A stretch of DNA of 21,319 nt, taken from assembly GCF_934632265.1 (NCBI RefSeq), contig NZ_CAKTYH010000023.1, forward strand, positions 1 to 21,319, written 5' to 3'. The notes beneath the pieces were generated by a model. It searched no databases, was not told the origin of the DNA, and was given only the letters and a program-made list of their open reading frames with translations. Source of the DNA: an uncultured Senegalimassilia sp. (lineage in GTDB: Bacteria; Actinomycetota; Coriobacteriia; Coriobacteriales; Eggerthellaceae). Position 1 is the first letter of the stretch. Every line of letters begins with the position of its first letter. The translations under genes were made by a program, and so were the position numbers. Shown in pieces: positions 12,253-20,710 of the stretch.

Positions 12253-15204
12253 TTAGCCGTTGAGCAGGTCGATTACGTCCAGATCGGCTTTCGCGCCCTC
12301 AAGGATGGCCTTGTTGCCGAACACGCAGACGGCTTGTTTGCCAAGCGCCCCTTCGATGACGCCGGCAAGCTCGCGCAGCTTCTCGGGCGTGGCCTCGATC
12401 ATCTGCGAGCGCGTCTGGCCGCGCGCCTCGGGCGTGCGGCCGCTCAGGAAGTCGCCGTCTTGGCGGCGGATCTGCATGCGTTCCTTGAGCGGCGCGTCGA
12501 AACCTGCCACGGTGCTGACCACGTAGCCGTCCATCTCCTCGGGCGCGGGGTCGAACGCGGCCAGCCATGCGGGCGTGCCGTTGAACCGCTCCAGGGTCTC
12601 GTCCAGATGCGGGTCGCGATACGAATAGAAGCGCACGGTGCCGCTGCGCGCCGCTTGGAAGCCCGCCCCGTAGGCGCCGCCCTTCACGCGCACCTCGTTC
12701 CACAGGTAGTCATAGGAAAGCACGCGTGCCGCGATCTGCCACACGCCGGTATAGGGCGCGCCGAGCGAGCGGCGGTCGAAGCCCGTGGAGGCGTAGCACA
12801 CGTCGGTGGGCACGATGAACGCCTCGTTGCGCACCTTCGGTTTGGGAATCTCCAGCGCGGCCGGGGCCTTGCCCGTGCCCGCCGTGATGCCGGCGCATTG
12901 CCAGAAGCGCGCGACGCACTCGTCGCTGCCGGCGATCGACACAAGCAAGTTCGATGCGTCGAACAGCTTACGCGCTACCTGATCCAGGCGTTTCGCCAGC
13001 TCATCGGCGCGTTCGTCGAAGTTGTCCAGCAGCTGCACCAGGAAGCGGTGGAAGTCCACGCCGCCAAGCTGCTGGCGCACCACGCTCGCCGGCAGGAAGT
13101 ACGACGTCAGGCGCGCCATGGCCGCCGCATGGCCGGCGTTGGCGAAGCTCTGCTCCATCCCGATGCGACGTTGTTGCAGCGCATCGCGGATCTTGCCGGT
13201 GTCGGTGAAGTCGGTTCGCGCCAAGATCTCGCTCGGCAGCTCGGCCAGCCACTCGACGTTTTCCGCTAAAGCCGATGCGCTGGCCACGAAGGTGGGCGTC
13301 ACGGCGTCGGGGTCGTGCTCGTCCTCGTACACCTCGCAGAAAAACGAGCAGTTGCCCAGCTTGCCGTTGGTGAGCGTGTCGATCTCGGCTGCCGAGTGCG
13401 CATCGGTGCCCAGCTTTCCCAGCACGATGCCGAGCACCGCCGCATACGGCAGGTCCTCGAACTCAAGGCAGCTCATATCGAAGTAGCGGTAGGCGAAGAC
13501 CAGGCCGCGCGTGGGCAGATGATGGCGGATGCAGGGAACGGGCGTGCCCTCGGCCAGGCCGTATGCGGGCTCGACGGGCGCGGGCCCGATGTCGGCGGCC
13601 GTCAGCTGCGGCAGCTTCGCCACGTCCTCGGGCGCATCCGGCGTCTCCTGCATGCGGCGAAGCAGCGCAACTTCGTCCTCGATGCGCTGGAAGTCGTCGT
13701 CGGTGAAGCCGGCGGCAAGTTCGGTCAGGCGGCGCTGGCCGGGGTCGTCCTGCTTCTCGACGGGAACCACTTCCACTTCCGCCATATGGGCGCTATCAAG
13801 GAACACCTCGCGGATGAGGTTCTCGAAATAGCCCTCGTCAAGCGCGCGGCGCAGGTAGGCGAAGTCGTCCTCGTAGCGCAGATAGGCCGTGGCAAGCTCG
13901 TCGTCGTAGAGCCAGCCGCACAGCGACGTCATGGCAAGCGCCACACCGTCTGCCATGCCGAAGTCGCGTTCGCGCATGACGAACTCGGCGCGGGAGATGG
14001 ACGCCTCCACAAGCGCGTGGTCCAGTCCGCCGGCCGCCAGGCGCTCAAGCTCGGCCTCCACGGCGGGGCGCAAGCGCTTCGCAGCGTCCTCGGCCAGGTC
14101 GCGGACCTGCAGCACGGCAAAGGGCTGCTGCACGGAATCGGCCAGGTAGGACTGCACGTCCCCGGCTATACCGGAGTCCAGAAGCGCGCGCTTGAGCGGC
14201 GCCTCGTTGCTGCCGGCGATGGCGTCGAGCAGGATGTCGACGGCCACGATGCGCGTGCGCTCGCGCACGTGCCCGATGACCCAGCCCAGGCCCATGCAGG
14301 CGTTCTCCGGCGCGGTGGCCATCTCGCGGCGCACGCCCAGGGCGCGCACCGGCTCCTGCACGGGCAAGGTGCGCGGCGCAAGCTCCGCAAGCCCCTCGGC
14401 TGCTCGCTGTTCGCGGCGTTTCGCCTGCTCTGCGGCCACGGGCGTCAGGTAGCGCTCGTCCAAAAAAGCCAGCATGCGGTCAAGGTCCAGGTTGCCGTAC
14501 AGCACGATGTAGCTGTTGTCCAGGCGGTAGTGGCGCTCATGCTCCTCCAGGTAGTGCTCGTAGGTGAGCGTGGGGATGGCCTCGGGGGTGCCGCCGGACT
14601 CGAACGCGTAGGGGGTGTCGGGGAACAAGCTTGCCTGCAGCTGGTCGTACAGCACGCTGGTGGGATCGGACAGCGCGCCTTTCATCTCGTTGTACACCAC
14701 GCCGTTGTAGGTAAGCTGGAGGCCTTCGCCTTCGCCCTCTTCGGCATCGGCCACCTCAAGGTGCCAGCCCTCCTGCTCGAACACCTGGCGCTTGCGGTAG
14801 ATGTCGGGGTGCAGCACCGCGTCCATGTACACGTCGGCCAGGTTCAGAAGATCCTGGTCGTTGGTGGATGCCACGGGGTAGAGCGTCTTGTCGCCGAAGG
14901 TCATGGCGTTCAAGAACGTCTGCATGCTGGTTTTCAGCAGGTTGACGAAGGGCTCCTTCACGGGGAACTTCTCCGAGCCGCACAAAACCGAGTGCTCCAG
15001 GATGTGGAACACGCCGGTGTCGTCGGCCGGAGGGGTGCGGAAGGCGATGGAGAACGCCTTGTTGCGGTCGTCGTTTCGCAGATATAGGAGCTTTGCGCCG
15101 CTTGCCGGGTGGGAGAGCGTGTAGGCATCTCCGTCGATCTCGGGTAAGGGCTCGGCCGTGAGCACGGTGAACCCGTGCAGTTCCTGGCCTTGTTCAAGGT
15201 TCAT
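12253..15204 (-). CDS. M16C (PreP-like) zinc metallopeptidase
   Basis: 983 residues, the usual size of the two-halves-in-one M16C family (presequence protease / falcilysin / Cym1). The inverted zinc motif HxxEH is at 67-71 (FHILEHSVLCGSEKF), and the distal glutamate ligand is in YNEMKGA (Glu173). Domains of M16 fold follow in order, with the PF08367 M16C-associated region in the middle. The late segment DYLWNEVRVKGGAYG has the Arg/Tyr pair that helps form the active site in this family. There is no signal peptide, so it should be cytoplasmic and degrade unstructured peptides. The start ATG at 15202-15204 is preceded by AAAGG. It is a single-gene unit, divergent from the tail-anchored protein gene, with its own terminator. 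Confidence 0.93.
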   Translation of the reverse strand: MNLEQGQELHGFTVLTAEPLPEIDGDAYTLSHPASGAKLLYLRNDDRNKAFSIAFRTPPADDTGVFHILEHSVLCGSEKFPVKEPFVNLLKTSMQTFLNAMTFGDKTLYPVASTNDQDLLNLADVYMDAVLHPDIYRKRQVFEQEGWHLEVADAEEGEGEGLQLTYNGVVYNEMKGALSDPTSVLYDQLQASLFPDTPYAFESGGTPEAIPTLTYEHYLEEHERHYRLDNSYIVLYGNLDLDRMLAFLDERYLTPVAAEQAKRREQRAAEGLAELAPRTLPVQEPVRALGVRREMATAPENACMGLGWVIGHVRERTRIVAVDILLDAIAGSNEAPLKRALLDSGIAGDVQSYLADSVQQPFAVLQVRDLAEDAAKRLRPAVEAELERLAAGGLDHALVEASISRAEFVMRERDFGMADGVALAMTSLCGWLYDDELATAYLRYEDDFAYLRRALDEGYFENLIREVFLDSAHMAEVEVVPVEKQDDPGQRRLTELAAGFTDDDFQRIEDEVALLRRMQETPDAPEDVAKLPQLTAADIGPAPVEPAYGLAEGTPVPCIRHHLPTRGLVFAYRYFDMSCLEFEDLPYAAVLGIVLGKLGTDAHSAAEIDTLTNGKLGNCSFFCEVYEDEHDPDAVTPTFVASASALAENVEWLAELPSEILARTDFTDTGKIRDALQQRRIGMEQSFANAGHAAAMARLTSYFLPASVVRQQLGGVDFHRFLVQLLDNFDERADELAKRLDQVARKLFDASNLLVSIAGSDECVARFWQCAGITAGTGKAPAALEIPKPKVRNEAFIVPTDVCYASTGFDRRSLGAPYTGVWQIAARVLSYDYLWNEVRVKGGAYGAGFQAARSGTVRFYSYRDPHLDETLERFNGTPAWLAAFDPAPEEMDGYVVSTVAGFDAPLKERMQIRRQDGDFLSGRTPEARGQTRSQMIEATPEKLRELAGVIEGALGKQAVCVFGNKAILEGAKADLDVIDLLNG

Positions 15205-15329
15205 GCAAGCCGCCTTTCTCTTTACTGGTTTCGCCCGCTATTGTCGCACAACGGCTGCGGCGCGGGGCGCGCTCCGGCTTCGCTCCGTGGTTTTTCTACC
15301 TAGGAAGCGGGGCCTGCCTGCCAATCCCT

Positions 15330-15335
15330 TATAAT
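15330..15335 (+). promoter_or_regulatory. -10 element of the promoter for the tail-anchored / PASTA protein unit
   Basis: A perfect TATAAT lies 44 bp before the ATG at 15380. No recognisable -35 hexamer is at the expected distance. Confidence 0.5.
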
Positions 15336-15379
15336 CGAGGGATACATAGCATGGAAACGCACAAGGCAGGAGGTTCGGC

Positions 15380-15784
15380 ATGGCGCAAGATCGGCGCTTC
15401 TCCCATATCACGGTCAATGCCGGCGACGAGGATGACGTGGTCATCCAGGCGGGGTCTTATGGCTACCACCAGGGCGAAGAGGCATTTGAGCAGGACGCTT
15501 GGCCGGAATCCGAGCCGCAGGTTGCCCCCGTCGAGCCGCCCAAGCCGCAACATGCGGCCCAGCAGGCGCCTGCCCCACAGCATGCCGCCAAGCCGCACGC
15601 CTCACACGCCCGCCAGGCCGAAGCCGCCCATGCCGCCTGCAGCTCCAAGCCGGCGCAACGCGCAGAGCAGACGCTCGAGGACCTGGAAGCCGGCCCCATG
15701 TCCGGCATGCAGAAGGCGGTGCTCATCGGCGTCGGCGTCATCATCGTCGCGGCTGTCGTCTACTTCGCCCTGTTCATGCGCTGA
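15380..15784 (+). CDS. Small tail-anchored membrane protein, unknown function
   Basis: 134 residues. The ATG follows a near-perfect AGGAGG by six bases, so the start is firm. Residues 1-50 are acidic and polar. Residues 50-100 are rich in Ala, Pro, His and Gln and probably disordered. Residues 113-133 form a single hydrophobic helix (VLIGVGVIIVAAVVYFALF) that ends two residues from the C-terminus, giving a tail-anchored layout with a cytoplasmic N-terminus. I do not recognise a family. The next gene starts 29 bp downstream and also encodes a one-helix protein with a disordered acidic cytoplasmic region, so the two probably act together at the membrane. Confidence 0.75.
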   Translation: MAQDRRFSHITVNAGDEDDVVIQAGSYGYHQGEEAFEQDAWPESEPQVAPVEPPKPQHAAQQAPAPQHAAKPHASHARQAEAAHAACSSKPAQRAEQTLEDLEAGPMSGMQKAVLIGVGVIIVAAVVYFALFMR

Positions 15785-15813
15785 TCGGCTGTTTTCAAGA
15801 GAAAGGCCTGACC

Positions 15814-16956
15814 ATGTCCAAACATAGCTTCAACATCGCCCGCGGCGCCCGCAAGCAGCAGCCCGAGGGCGACGCATCCCTGGGTCTGACCGAGGCGTTC
15901 GCGCCCATCGGCGCGGGCGACGCCCCCGAGCAGCGCGGTGCCGCCGACGGCGACACATCGCTTGGCCTGACCGAGGCGTTCGCGCCCGTCGCGGCCTCCC
16001 ACGGCGCGCATGCCGCCGGCTTCAGCTACCAAGGCGACACCTCGGATGACTATTCCGATCCGGTGGAGAGCCTCGAGCCGCGCGACGAGCCCGTGTTCGG
16101 CGACGAGATCCCCGCCGCCGCGCCCGTCCAGAACCGCGGCCGCCACGGCAAGCCCGAGCCGGTGGAGCATCCGCACCTCAAGAAATCGCGCCGTGTGCGC
16201 CGCGTGCTCGTGATCATCGTGGCCCTGCTCGTGGTGCTAGCTTGCGCGCTCGGGTATTTCGCCTTCCAGCTGTGGAACGAGTCCAGCCGCGCCATGGTGC
16301 AGCAGACCCAGGCCCAGCAGCAGTCCACCGACGTGGGCAACCTTTCCCAGGACAACTCCGGTAAGGATGCGGCAAGCGTCACCACCACCAAGAAGACCGA
16401 GGTTCCCAACCTGGTCGGCGTGCTGGGGCAAACCCAGGATGCGGCCATCACCGCGCTTGCGCACGGCGCCACGGTCACGTCCTCCAAAGATGTCAACGAA
16501 GAGGGCAACTCCGTGAAGAAGAGCGTCACGGTGGCCCTTACCGCTGAGCCCGCCGACTCCCGTTCGGGCACGCCCACGGTCTACCTGGGCCTTGACGCCG
16601 ACGGCAAGGTCATCCAGGCCGGCTACTCCGCGGCCACTGCGTCGCTGGGGTACGGTTCGCTCAGCTTCGCCGACGCCGTGAAAAACGAGCACATCGTCGA
16701 GAAGACGCTTCGCGAGGCGGGCGTGAACGTGGCGGACGGGTCGGCAACGCTGCCCACCGACAAAACCTCGTATTCCACCTATGCATCGGACGGTACCACG
16801 CTGGTGAAGGAGAACTGCTCGTTCAACGGCACCGTCGACATCAACGGCGCGGCCCACGCCTGGTCGAGCGTGCTCATGTACGACTACAGCACGGCCAACG
16901 CCTCGGGCAACCTGGCCGATACCGTGCGCATCATCTACATTTACGTGAACGCGTAG
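15814..16956 (+). CDS. Bitopic membrane protein with one PASTA-like extracellular domain and a duplicated cytoplasmic peptide
   Basis: 380 residues from ATG 15814, seven bases after GAAAGG; the open frame upstream of it is inside the previous gene. The cytoplasmic part (1-130) holds two near-identical copies of GD(A/T)SLGLTEAFAP(I/V) at 19-32 and 46-59, a 27-residue period, and ends in KKSRRVRR. A single helix (about 131-153) follows, so the positive-inside rule puts the C-terminus outside. After a Gln/Ser-rich linker, residues 196-245 (EVPNLVGVLGQTQDAAITAL) resemble a PASTA domain, the fold that senses peptidoglycan on Ser/Thr kinases and PBPs. The rest of the ectodomain is not recognised. 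There is no kinase or penicillin-binding domain. A cell-envelope role is inferred. Confidence 0.75.
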   Translation: MSKHSFNIARGARKQQPEGDASLGLTEAFAPIGAGDAPEQRGAADGDTSLGLTEAFAPVAASHGAHAAGFSYQGDTSDDYSDPVESLEPRDEPVFGDEIPAAAPVQNRGRHGKPEPVEHPHLKKSRRVRRVLVIIVALLVVLACALGYFAFQLWNESSRAMVQQTQAQQQSTDVGNLSQDNSGKDAASVTTTKKTEVPNLVGVLGQTQDAAITALAHGATVTSSKDVNEEGNSVKKSVTVALTAEPADSRSGTPTVYLGLDADGKVIQAGYSAATASLGYGSLSFADAVKNEHIVEKTLREAGVNVADGSATLPTDKTSYSTYASDGTTLVKENCSFNGTVDINGAAHAWSSVLMYDYSTANASGNLADTVRIIYIYVNA

Positions 16957-16964
16957 CTTGCAAC

Positions 16965-16984
16965 CGGCGGTCGAATGGCCGCCG
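16965..16984 (+). terminator. Weak hairpin after the PASTA-like gene
   Basis: CGGCGG and CCGCCG pair around eight bases ten bases after the stop codon. No T-run follows, so termination is uncertain. Confidence 0.3.
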
Positions 16985-17044
16985 ATCGGGTTTAAGGCCC
17001 TTGTGTCCATCTTGTGAACGCCGGCCGGCGAAAAGGGAGGCCCC

Positions 17045-17072
17045 TTGCGCTGGTCGGCGTTCGCGCTATAAT
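17045..17072 (+). promoter_or_regulatory. Promoter of the infC-rpmI-rplT operon
   Basis: A perfect TATAAT (17067-17072) lies 16 bp after TTGCGC (17045-17050). Transcription would begin near 17080, giving a leader of about 158 nt. Confidence 0.65.
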
Positions 17073-17099
17073 AAACGAGCTGTTCACAAGCGGGGGCAT

Positions 17100-17205
17100 A
17101 GCGCCTCCCACCTAGTTCGGCGCTTTCAAGCTGCTGATGGGTCGTATGAATACCTGAACATGGTACGTTCATCACGCCCGCATGCTTGAAGCTGTGGGTT
17201 TTTTT
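17100..17205 (+). promoter_or_regulatory. infC leader attenuator (probable L20-type autoregulatory leader)
   Basis: The leader has a first stem AGCGCC (17100-17105) with GGCGCT (17119-17124). A terminator follows: CCCGCA (17177-17182) with TGTGGG (17193-17198), closed inside by GC/GC, then seven T residues (17199-17205). TTCAAGC (17125-17131), just after the first stem, is exactly complementary to GCTTGAA (17184-17190) in the terminator loop, so a competing antiterminator can form. In Bacillus the infC-rpmI-rplT leader is attenuated by ribosomal protein L20; the same logic here is inferred from position and structure. Confidence 0.6.
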
Positions 17206-17237
17206 ATGCCATGCGATACCGCATGCAAGGAAGGAAG

Positions 17238-17828
17238 GTGAGTGCGATAGCCGCTCAAGAGCCTAGGCTCAACGAACAGATCACGGTGCGCGAGTGCCGC
17301 CTGATCGGGTTCGACGGAACGCAGTTGGGTATCTACCCGGTTGCCCAGGCGCAGCGCGTTGCTGACGACCAGGGGCTTGATCTTGTTGAAATCGCCCCGA
17401 ATGCGGAACCGCCCGTGTGCCGCATCATGGATTACGGCAAGTTCAAGTACGATCAGGCCATCAAGGCGAAGCAGGCTCGCAAGAACCAAAGCAAGATCGA
17501 GACCAAGGAAATGAAGTTCCGCCCGAAGATCGACGTGGGGGACTACACCACGAAGAAGAAGCACGTGCTTCGCTTCCTCTCCGCTGGCAACAAGGTCAAG
17601 ATCACCATCATGTTCCGCGGCCGCGAGATGGCCCATCCGGAACAGGGCCTGACCATCCTGGAGCGCCTGGCCGATGACCTGAAGGACATCGCGGTCATCG
17701 AGAGCCAGCCGAAGATGGAAGGCCGCAATATGCACATGCTCATCGCCCCGCTTCCCGCAAGCATGGCGGCGAAGAAAAAGAAGGCAAACGACAAGAAAGA
17801 CGAAGGAAAGGACGAAGGCAATGCCTAA
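17238..17828 (+). CDS. infC: Translation initiation factor IF-3
   Basis: About 196 residues. The IF3 N-domain ([20 protein letters not shown], then [20 protein letters not shown]), the linker ([17 protein letters not shown]) and the C-domain ([39 protein letters not shown]) are all present. A Lys-rich tail follows. IF3 binds the 30S subunit and proofreads start codons. The start is uncertain. GTG 17238, after AAGGAA, is preferred; ATG 17211 lies on the attenuator's T-run without a ribosome-binding site. An in-frame ATA at 17247 sits five bases after AAGGTGA, notable because infC uses a rare AUU start in some bacteria. The stop overlaps the rpmI start by 8 bp. Confidence 0.95.
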   Translation: MSAIAAQEPRLNEQITVRECRLIGFDGTQLGIYPVAQAQRVADDQGLDLVEIAPNAEPPVCRIMDYGKFKYDQAIKAKQARKNQSKIETKEMKFRPKIDVGDYTTKKKHVLRFLSAGNKVKITIMFRGREMAHPEQGLTILERLADDLKDIAVIESQPKMEGRNMHMLIAPLPASMAAKKKKANDKKDEGKDEGNA

Positions 17829-18018
17829 GATGAAGACCCATCGCGGTACGGCAAAGCGCTTCCGCGTTACCGGCTCCGGCAAGATCATGCGTGCTAAGGC
17901 CTACAAGAGCCACATTCTGACGAAGAAGTCTCAGAAGCGTAAGCGTAATTTCCGTCACGAGACCGAGCTGGCTGCCGCTGACCGTCGCGTCGTGGCCCGT
18001 AACCTCGGCCTTCGCTAA
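17821..18018 (+). CDS. rpmI: 50S ribosomal protein L35
   Basis: 65 residues, the standard length, with the conserved start [14 protein letters not shown] and the Lys/Arg-rich [15 protein letters not shown] segment. Its ATG lies inside the end of infC, in a different frame, with AAGG upstream, indicating translational coupling. It is part of the large subunit. Confidence 0.98.
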   Translation: MPKMKTHRGTAKRFRVTGSGKIMRAKAYKSHILTKKSQKRKRNFRHETELAAADRRVVARNLGLR

Positions 18019-18042
18019 GTTTTAAAGGAGCAGTGATAATCA

Positions 18043-18396
18043 ATGGCTCGTATCAAGCGTGCAGTCAACGCCAAGAAGAAGCGCCGCACCGTCCTTAACC
18101 GTGCAAAGGGCTACTATGGTGCCAAGTCCCGTTCCTACACTGCTGCTAAGGAACAGGTCCAGCACTCCCTGCAGTACCAGTACCGCGATCGCCGCAACAA
18201 GAAGCGCGAGATCCGTCGTCTGTGGATCACCCGCATCAACGCCGGCGCCCGTCTGAACGGCATGAGCTACTCCGCCTTCATGAACGGCCTGAAGAAGGCC
18301 GGCGTGGAGCTGGACCGCAAGGTGCTCTCCGACATGGCCATCAACGATCCCGCGGCTTTCACCGCCATCGTCGAGGTCGCCAAGAAGGCCCTGTAA
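18043..18396 (+). CDS. rplT: 50S ribosomal protein L20
   Basis: 117 residues, a standard length. The basic N-terminal extension ([20 protein letters not shown], then [19 protein letters not shown]) binds 23S rRNA during early 50S assembly, and the globular C-domain begins near [21 protein letters not shown] precedes the start. As the last gene of the operon it is the likely repressor acting on the infC leader. A strong terminator follows. Confidence 0.98.
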   Translation: MARIKRAVNAKKKRRTVLNRAKGYYGAKSRSYTAAKEQVQHSLQYQYRDRRNKKREIRRLWITRINAGARLNGMSYSAFMNGLKKAGVELDRKVLSDMAINDPAAFTAIVEVAKKAL

Positions 18397-18419
18397 GCTT
18401 TCTTAAGCTTCAAATGTGC

Positions 18420-18454
18420 AACACCCCGCTTGGGAATCCAAGCGGGGTGTTTTG
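18420..18454 (+). terminator. Terminator of the infC-rpmI-rplT operon
   Basis: Perfect 13-bp arms (18421-18433 and 18438-18450, ACACCCCGCTTGG and its complement) have a GAAT loop and are followed by TTTT. Confidence 0.92.
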
Positions 18455-18683
18455 CGTTAGGGCAAGGGTTTTGCACAGGCCGATTCCTGTTGTTTCGCGC
18501 GTTCGAAGGACTGCTCGTGCGTTGCTTATTCGCTGTAACGGGCTGAAGTCGAATCGTCGGCCCGCGACCATGCTGTCGGGTACTCTGATTTTCATGTCGC
18601 TATAGGCAAGGGTTGTTACCATACGAAGGCTGCACGCTGTCGAACCAGGCTTGCCGAGCCCACGCACCACGGCCGCAGATACG
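18455..18683. other. Intergenic, nothing recognised
   Basis: No supported gene. GGCAAGGGTT occurs twice (about 18461 and 18606), too short to interpret. Confidence 0.5.
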
Positions 18684-18706
18684 AAAAAAGCGCCCCAAGG
18701 CGCTTT
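18684..18706 (-). terminator. Terminator of the NifX/NifB-like gene
   Basis: Read leftward, AAAGCGCC pairs with GGCGCTTT around a four-base loop and is followed by TTTT. It lies about 35 bp past the stop codon. Confidence 0.85.
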
Positions 18707-18740
18707 CCACGTGCCATGCTATCGCGTAACGCATATGCGT

Positions 18741-19073
18741 TTACGATGCCTCCAGCTCTTCGTGCGTTCCGGACAGCGTGCGCCCGATGTAGGTGTGCGC
18801 AGCGGCTGACGCGGTGCCGGTGTAGCCGGTTTGAACCTCGATGCCGGCCGCTTTCAGGGCCGTTTCCGAAGTTGGATCGATCCTGTTGACGATCATCACG
18901 CTGACATCAAGGTCTTTGAGCACTTGAGCCAGCTGAGCTGGGGGAAACGAAAGGTTGGGCATGTTCTGGCAATCGGCGAACATGCCGCGGTCAACGCGAT
19001 AGCACATGAAACTTGAACTGCGTGCGAACCTTGGCGCCACATCAAGCCCCTGGCAAGCTACCGCTATGCGCAT
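18741..19073 (-). CDS. Dinitrogenase iron-molybdenum cofactor biosynthesis domain protein (NifX/NifB-like, PF02579)
   Basis: 110 residues from the ATG at 19071-19073, which follows AGGAGGGAGG; an ATG ten codons upstream has no such site. The start MRIAVACQGLDVAPRFARS, with APRF where the family has (D)PRFGRA, and later LDVSVMIVNRIDPTSETALK and GIEVQTGYTGTASAA match the small RNase H-like PF02579 fold. Relatives bind iron-sulfur or iron-molybdenum cofactor precursors. Stand-alone members occur widely in anaerobes without nitrogenase and have no settled function. There are no nif genes nearby. It has its own terminator. Confidence 0.8.
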   Translation of the reverse strand: MRIAVACQGLDVAPRFARSSSFMCYRVDRGMFADCQNMPNLSFPPAQLAQVLKDLDVSVMIVNRIDPTSETALKAAGIEVQTGYTGTASAAAHTYIGRTLSGTHEELEAS

Positions 19074-19125
19074 GGCGTCCTCCCTCCTAAAGACGATATA
19101 CACTTTACCGATAGATTACCGGGCC

Positions 19126-19157
19126 GTTATGCGCCGGCCCCTTAACCGGCGCATAAC
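19126..19157. repeat. Perfect 12-bp inverted repeat between the helicase and NifX-like genes
   Basis: GTTATGCGCCGG (19126-19137) and CCGGCGCATAAC (19146-19157) pair perfectly around CCCCTTAA. It begins 7 bp past the helicase stop and probably ends that transcript or protects its 3' end. There is no U-run on the minus strand (GGCCCGG follows), so it may be a factor-dependent or stabilising hairpin. Confidence 0.65.
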
Positions 19158-19163
19158 CAACTG

Positions 19164-20678
19164 TTAGCGGCGCCTGTTGCGCTGGTGTGCAACCTGGGCG
19201 CGGTGTGCGCGTCCAGGGCGGAAATCGCCGCCCTGCGCACCGGACGCGCTATTGGCTTTTGCGCGGCTGGAGGAACCGTTTCGGGGGCCGTTGCCGCGCT
19301 TCTGCTGCGTGCCGTGGTTCGCGTTGCTGTGCTTCCTTGCGGCCTGCGCCGTCCCGCTTGCGGGCTTTTCGGCGGCCTTGCGGTTGCCTCGCTTGGCGCG
19401 ATGGGCGTTCACCTCTTCGGCTTGTGCGGCTTCGCGCGCCTTGTTCTTCCTGCGCGTGCGGGCAGCCTGCTCTTTCTTGGCCTGCTGGATCTCGGGATCG
19501 CGGCGCGCCTCGGCGCGCTGGGCCCTGGCCGCGGCCTCGTTTTCGGCTTCGTGCATGTCGAAGTTCTCAAGCTTAAGCTCGGGAATGGTGCGCTTGAGCA
19601 GCTTCTGGATGTCGCGCAGCGCATCGGCGGTTTCGGGGCTGACGAAGCTGACGGCGAAGCCGGACGCGCCTGCGCGGCCCGTGCGCCCGATGCGGTGCAC
19701 GTAGTCCTCGGGCTGCGTGGGCAGGTCGTAGTTCACCACGTACTCCACTTCCTCCACGTCGATGCCGCGAGCGAGCACGTCGGTGGCAACCAGCACGTCG
19801 GTGGTGCCGTTGGCGAAGTTCTCAAGAGCGCGTCGGCGCTGGTTTTGGCTGCGGCTGGAGTGGATGGCCTCGACGGAGTAGCCGATCTTCTTCAAGCGAC
19901 GGCACGTGGCGTCCGCGCGGCTGCGCGTGCGGCAGAACACGATGACGCGCCTATGGCCGCGCTCTCTCATTAGGCCCTTGAGCAGCTCGGGTTTCACGGC
20001 CTGCTGCACGTGCATGACGTACTGTTCGACTGTGTCGGCCGTCTCGCCCTTGTGGGCGATCTCGACCATGGCGGGGTCGTGCAAAAGCTTGCCGGCGGTG
20101 CTCATGATGGTTCGGTCGATGGTGGCACTGAACAGCAGCGTTTGACGGTTTTGCGGCGTTGCGCCGATGATCTTGCGCATTGCCGGCCAAAAGCCCATGT
20201 CGAGCATGCGGTCGGCCTCATCGAGCACGAGCACCTCAACGCTGCTCAGATGCGCGGCGCCTTGATCCATGAGGTCGACCAAACGGCCCGGCGTTGCGAT
20301 GAGCACGTCCACGCCGCGGTTGAGCGCCTGGATCTGCGGGTTGTAGGAAACGCCGCCGACCACGGTGAGGATGCGATGGTGCGTGTTCTTCGCGATGGTG
20401 CCGCACACCTCGCCGATCTGCTCGGCAAGCTCGCGCGTGGGGGTTACCACCAGCATAAGCGGGCCCTTGTTGCCCTTGGCATGCCCGAGCTTGTCCATGG
20501 TGGGCAGGCTGAACGCGGCGGTCTTGCCCGTGCCGGTTTTCGCGGCGGCGATAAGGTCGCGGCCCTCGAGCACCTTGGGGATGGCCTGCTCCTGCACGGG
20601 GGTGGGGGTGCTGTAACCCAGCTGGGCCACAGCTTGCAATGCCTGGCCCGAAAGGCCGAGGTCGTCGAAATGCGTCAT
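19164..20678 (-). CDS. DEAD-box ATP-dependent RNA helicase (RhlE/CsdA type)
   Basis: 504 residues from the ATG at 20676-20678, with AAAGGA upstream. All superfamily 2 motifs are seen in order: Q motif PTPVQEQAIP (25-34), motif I AAKTGTGKT (Lys52), PTRELAEQ, TPGRL, DEAD (153-156), SAT (184-186), VIVFCRTRSR, ATDVLARGID and YVHRIGRTGRAG. From about residue 385 the protein ends in a long, disordered, strongly basic tail rich in Ala, Arg, Lys, Asn and Gln, typical of RNA-chaperone helicases that act on ribosome assembly or mRNA at low temperature. It starts 32 bp after the stop of the glycosyltransferase gene on the same strand, so the two are probably cotranscribed. Confidence 0.95.
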   Translation of the reverse strand: MTHFDDLGLSGQALQAVAQLGYSTPTPVQEQAIPKVLEGRDLIAAAKTGTGKTAAFSLPTMDKLGHAKGNKGPLMLVVTPTRELAEQIGEVCGTIAKNTHHRILTVVGGVSYNPQIQALNRGVDVLIATPGRLVDLMDQGAAHLSSVEVLVLDEADRMLDMGFWPAMRKIIGATPQNRQTLLFSATIDRTIMSTAGKLLHDPAMVEIAHKGETADTVEQYVMHVQQAVKPELLKGLMRERGHRRVIVFCRTRSRADATCRRLKKIGYSVEAIHSSRSQNQRRRALENFANGTTDVLVATDVLARGIDVEEVEYVVNYDLPTQPEDYVHRIGRTGRAGASGFAVSFVSPETADALRDIQKLLKRTIPELKLENFDMHEAENEAAARAQRAEARRDPEIQQAKKEQAARTRRKNKAREAAQAEEVNAHRAKRGNRKAAEKPASGTAQAARKHSNANHGTQQKRGNGPRNGSSSRAKANSASGAQGGDFRPGRAHRAQVAHQRNRRR

Positions 20679-20710
20679 ATAAGGTAGATCCTTTCCAGAT
20701 GCGCGCGGCG

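Noticed and set aside
13315..15087. 590-codon plus-strand open frame opposite the M16C peptidase
   Set aside because: Val/Ala/His-rich shadow; the minus strand has the intact HxxEH peptidase.
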